DNA from: Oscarella lobularis
Taxonomy: Eukaryota; Porifera; Homoscleromorpha; Homosclerophorida; Oscarellidae
Direction: 5' to 3'
Assembly (NCBI RefSeq): GCF_947507565.1
Contig: NC_089186.1
Coordinates: 2,666,001-2,730,000 of the forward strand
Length of the DNA stretch: 64,000 nt
The notes below the pieces were generated by a model. That model did not search any database, had not been told where the DNA came from, and was given only the letters and a program-made list of their open reading frames with translations. The position numbers and the translations under genes are program-made. Positions 61,039 to 64,000 of the stretch are shown here, piece by piece. Within the stretch, counting starts at the first letter, position 1. The number at the start of each line of letters is the position of its first letter.

Positions 61039-62641
61039 ATGACGAGCATCGCATCGAAGCTTCTCGACGAGCTTATGGGCAAAAACCGAAATCTCGGCTC
61101 GAGTGAGCGAGACAAGATTGACCTGGAAATCAGTTGGTCGGATTCGAAAGTAAGAAGGGGCCCCAGTGGGGGAGAAAGAGAGAAAAATCGACGAATCTTA
61201 TATTCGATGTAGGTATGTAAGCATTTTCTCTGCGGATTTTGTCCAAACGAGATGTTCACAAACACGAAAGCTGATTTGGGTAAGCAGATTCATGTCCTAA
61301 ATTGGATTTGAATTTTTAAAAATTTCTTAGGACCGTGTGGAAAAATGCACGATGAAAAATTGAAGGAACGTTACGAGCAGAGCGAGAAGAAAGGGAAAAT
61401 GGGCTACGAAGAGGATTTCTTACGGTACTTGGAGAGTCTAGTCAATGATCTGGACAGGAAAGTGAAACGAGGCAGAGAACGATTGAAACAGAGTGAAGAA
61501 TACAGAGATAGTGCTGTAAGAGAGAGAGAAGAAATAATTAAATAGTATTTATATGGGGGGTGGGGGGTAGCCTCAAGCGAAATTTGGGCCGGAAATGACA
61601 GCGAGACTTGATGAACTATCGCGTATGATAAGTGAGAGTGTGGAACAAGTGAGAAAGAGAGATGAGAAAGGGATCATAAGTGTATCTATACTAGGGTGTG
61701 TGTATATATATAGATGGAAACATTGGGAAATGAAGGCAACGTAGATGAGGCACGTGAAGTCATGCTCAAAGTTGAAGATCTGAAACGAGAAAGAGAATAT
61801 TTGATCAACGTAATTTAATTAATTAATTAAAAATATTATTTAATTAATTTTTGTGTTTAGCAAAATCGTCCCAAAATGGACGTTATGATGGAAGATGACA
61901 TTGAAAAGCGCATGGAAGTGTGCGATGTTTGCGGTTCGTTTTTGGTTGTCAATGATCTTCAGATTCGCGTTGATGCTCACGTGATGGGAAAGCAGCATCG
62001 TGGCTACGCGACGTTGCGTCAGAAATTGAGAGAACTCAGGGTAAGACACGCCTCCTGCCTTTTCTCCTCTTCATTCTGGCACGTGATCTCCTCTCTGAAG
62101 TGCAAGGTATTAGGGGTGGGGTGGGGTCCCTTTAGAGAATAACTCCTCTGTTTTCACTCTCGAATCTTGGTCACATCGAGGTTAGACTAAAAGAGAGAGA
62201 TTTATTGATTCATCATGTTTATTATGTGATGTCACGTGTGCTAGTCTATAAAAAACGTAACTCATTCGGTGGAAGGTTAGAGTGGGCGGGGCTAATGTGG
62301 GGAAAAAAGGGAAAGAAAGGAATGTTGGTTTGTCGACGGTGTCACGTGATCTTGTGCCGTTGCAGACGGAGAAAGATAAGATACGAGAGGAACGACGTCG
62401 TCAATGGGAAAGGGAGAGAGAAGAGAAAAGACATAGAAGGTGTGGTGGTCACTCATTAATTATTAATATAATTAATTAATTAATAATACGTAAAGATCTC
62501 GGTCGAGGGAGAGGCGTCATCGCAGTTACAGGAGCCGATCCCGATCGCGCAGCCGTTCTCATAGTCGCGAGAGAGAATACAGTGGGAGCCACAGGAGACA
62601 CTCCTCTCATCATAGTCGTCGCGATTCGCGCGACAGATAAG
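61039..62641 (+). CDS. LUC7L: LUC7-like U1 snRNP-associated splicing factor
   Basis: Helps U1 snRNP select 5' splice sites. Eight or so exons: MTSIASKLLDELMGKNRNLG (61039 on); CKHFLCGFCPNEMFTNTKAD, the first zinc finger (CCCH), with GPCGKMHDEKL; the coiled coil RYLESLVNDLDRKVKRGRER; METLGNEGNVDEAREVMLKV; and the second zinc finger RMEVCDVCGSFLVVNDLQIR with DAHVMGKQHRGYATLRQ. The tail is RS-rich (SRSRERRHRSYRSRSRSRS, ending SRDR at 62641). It converges on cyclin T with 132 bp between stops. Confidence 0.94.
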
Positions 62642-62773
62642 GGAAGGACATTAACAAGCAAACAGACAGACAAACTCTTCTTTTACGTGTCTGTGTGTGT
62701 GTCTATGTAGCAGTGTACTTGAGAAAAGCCTTGCATCCCCGTCACCCCCTCCTTATCCTATTACATCCTATGA

Positions 62774-63784
62774 TTATTCTACTTTAATGTGTAGGAGTGC
62801 TTTGGGTTTTTCGTCGTCTTCGTCGATGATTTCGCCGGGTTCAATATCCCCTTCGTCGTCCAATCGAGGTTTCTTTGACGGTTGATGCTCGTGACGATGA
62901 CTGGTCTGATGACGATGACTCTGATGATGATGATGATGTTTTTTAGATGACGATGACGATGATGAACTGCTGTGCCGTTCGGACGAATGATGACGATGAC
63001 TTCTTTCCACGTCTTTCTCTTTTTCTTCTTTGTGCCGATCTGGCTTCTTTGAATGTGAATGATGAGACGATGAAGAAGACGATGAAGTCGATTGATGATG
63101 ATGATGGTCATGACTTCGATGGTGACGATGACTTGATGATGATGATGATGATGATGACGATGATAGTTCTTTTCTCCTTTCGTCCACCAATTCCGATTCC
63201 TTTCTTGATCGATGATGATGGCGATCATGATGATGATGATGATCGTCACTTCCGCTGTTGTCTGACGACTTTTTTGTTCGTTCACTCGATGCTCTATCAC
63301 TTTTTGATTCGCGTCTTTCGTTTTTTGATTCAATCGTCGTCACTTTCTTTGATTCAGGAGATTGAGCCTTGGGCGGCGGCGGCGGCGGCGGCGGAAGTGG
63401 CGGCGGAAGTGGCGGAGGAAGCGGAGGCGGAAGTGGCGGCGGTGGCTTCGCCTCCGGCGGTAAAGGCGGAAGTGCCGGCGGCTTTGGCTCCGCTGGTAAA
63501 GGCGGTAAAGGAGGCGGTTTTTTAGGAGTGGGTGGTAGAGGAGGCGCTCCTCTTCCTCCTCCTCCTCCTCCTCCTTCTTTAGGTCGATGTGGAGAAGAAT
63601 GTTGCTGTTCGTGTTTCAGCGTCGGTGGTTTGGGAAGAAGTGGAAGACCCTTCAAAGTCGACGACTCTGATTTCGTTTTTAATAACGATGACGAGAGTTT
63701 AGAAGAAGAAGACGAACTTCCTGCAACCAATCTCTAAGAAATACCCATGTCTCTATAAGTCTAATACTTTCTCTACCCTTACCA

Positions 63785-63817
<33 letters not shown>

Positions 63818-64000
63818 GCTGAGATGAAGAAGCGTGCGCTGCTTTGCATTGGGAAAGTTTCTTCTTTAATTTGCTAGGCGTTTTCTCAAGGGTAATCAAA
63901 AAGTCTTCAGTTAAAGCTAAAAATTGAATGAAGACTAAGAAGAAGTTTTTGAAATTCCCAACTGCCTCACCGTCGAGTTTCTCTTTTGTTATGGAACTAT
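62774..64000 (-). CDS. CCNT: Cyclin T, C-terminal part (cut by window end)
   Basis: Cyclin partner of CDK9 in P-TEFb, which releases paused RNA polymerase II. The visible start is the end of an exon (SSITKEKLD, 64000-63973). The next exon (about 63916-63786) LTEDFLITLEKTPSKLKKKL followed by SQCKAAH matches cyclin T sequences after the cyclin box (EFLQ.LEKTP.RLK). The last large exon (about 63736-62774) is low-complexity: Pro-rich runs, long Ser runs and His clusters (DDHHHHHDRHHHRSRKESE), ending GDIEPGEIIDEDDEKPK and HIKVE. Animal cyclin T1 also has a His-rich C-terminal stretch that binds the polymerase CTD. The cyclin boxes lie beyond the window. Confidence 0.8.

Noticed and set aside
62947-63737. 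Plus-strand Asp- and Gly-rich frames opposite cyclin T
   Set aside because: Mirror images of the His/Ser/Pro repeats of the real gene.

Overview
The window reads as gene-dense animal nuclear DNA. Introns are mostly 45-70 bp with clear GT..AG ends, exons are many, and neighbouring genes often share very short head-to-head promoters. The gene content is metazoan: a STAT5-type transcription factor, a semaphorin, death-domain ROCO proteins, animal haem peroxidases with ShK tails, KANSL2, RIBC2 and DRC8/EFCAB2. The mix of animal signalling genes with such compact introns suggests an early-branching animal. A sponge, perhaps homoscleromorph, is my best guess, but that is inference; no ribosomal RNA or mitochondrial marker is present to settle it.

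Layout. 1-2150: gene-poor flank with minisatellites. 2.15-6.5 kb: EFCAB2 (+), ACOT7 (-), a PAPS-dependent sulfotransferase (-) and the spliceosomal protein RNF113 (+). 6.6-33.2 kb: a head-to-tail minus-strand array. It starts at the right with a complete STAT5-like gene (29334-33175). This is followed by four ankyrin-ROC-COR-Death genes (ROCO4 to ROCO1) and three partial STAT copies that keep only the linker/SH2/TAD half. The repeating unit is about 5.9 kb. Unit 1 is more diverged and carries a 937-bp non-autonomous DNA transposon full of hairpins. 33.5-36.8 kb: RIBC2 (+), PPP1R11 (-), CTU2 (+). 37.2-43.1 kb: a many-exon semaphorin with several Ig domains (-). 44-50.8 kb: a tandem pair of secreted haem peroxidases with ShK domains (+). 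51.1-57.6 kb: a PH-domain protein (-), uridine phosphorylase (+), NACA (-), a Lifeguard/TMBIM membrane protein (+) and KANSL2 (+). 57.7-60.2 kb: minisatellites and a minus-strand gene with a chain of small duplicated exons. 60.3-64 kb: a Nop6-like RRM protein (-), LUC7-like (+) and the 3' part of a cyclin T gene (-), cut by the window end.

How parts may work together. Most genes outside the array are housekeeping (splicing, translation, tRNA thiolation, nucleotide salvage, transcription elongation). The striking part is the STAT-ROCO array. Four linked death-domain GTPase-like receptors have conserved ROC-COR bodies but strongly diverged death domains. Each carries a TTCN3GAA (GAS/STAT-type) site 40-65 bp upstream of its start codon, next to a STAT5-like gene and truncated STAT copies. 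I infer a candidate STAT-regulated innate-immune or cell-death module that expands by unequal crossing-over. No expression data are available here.
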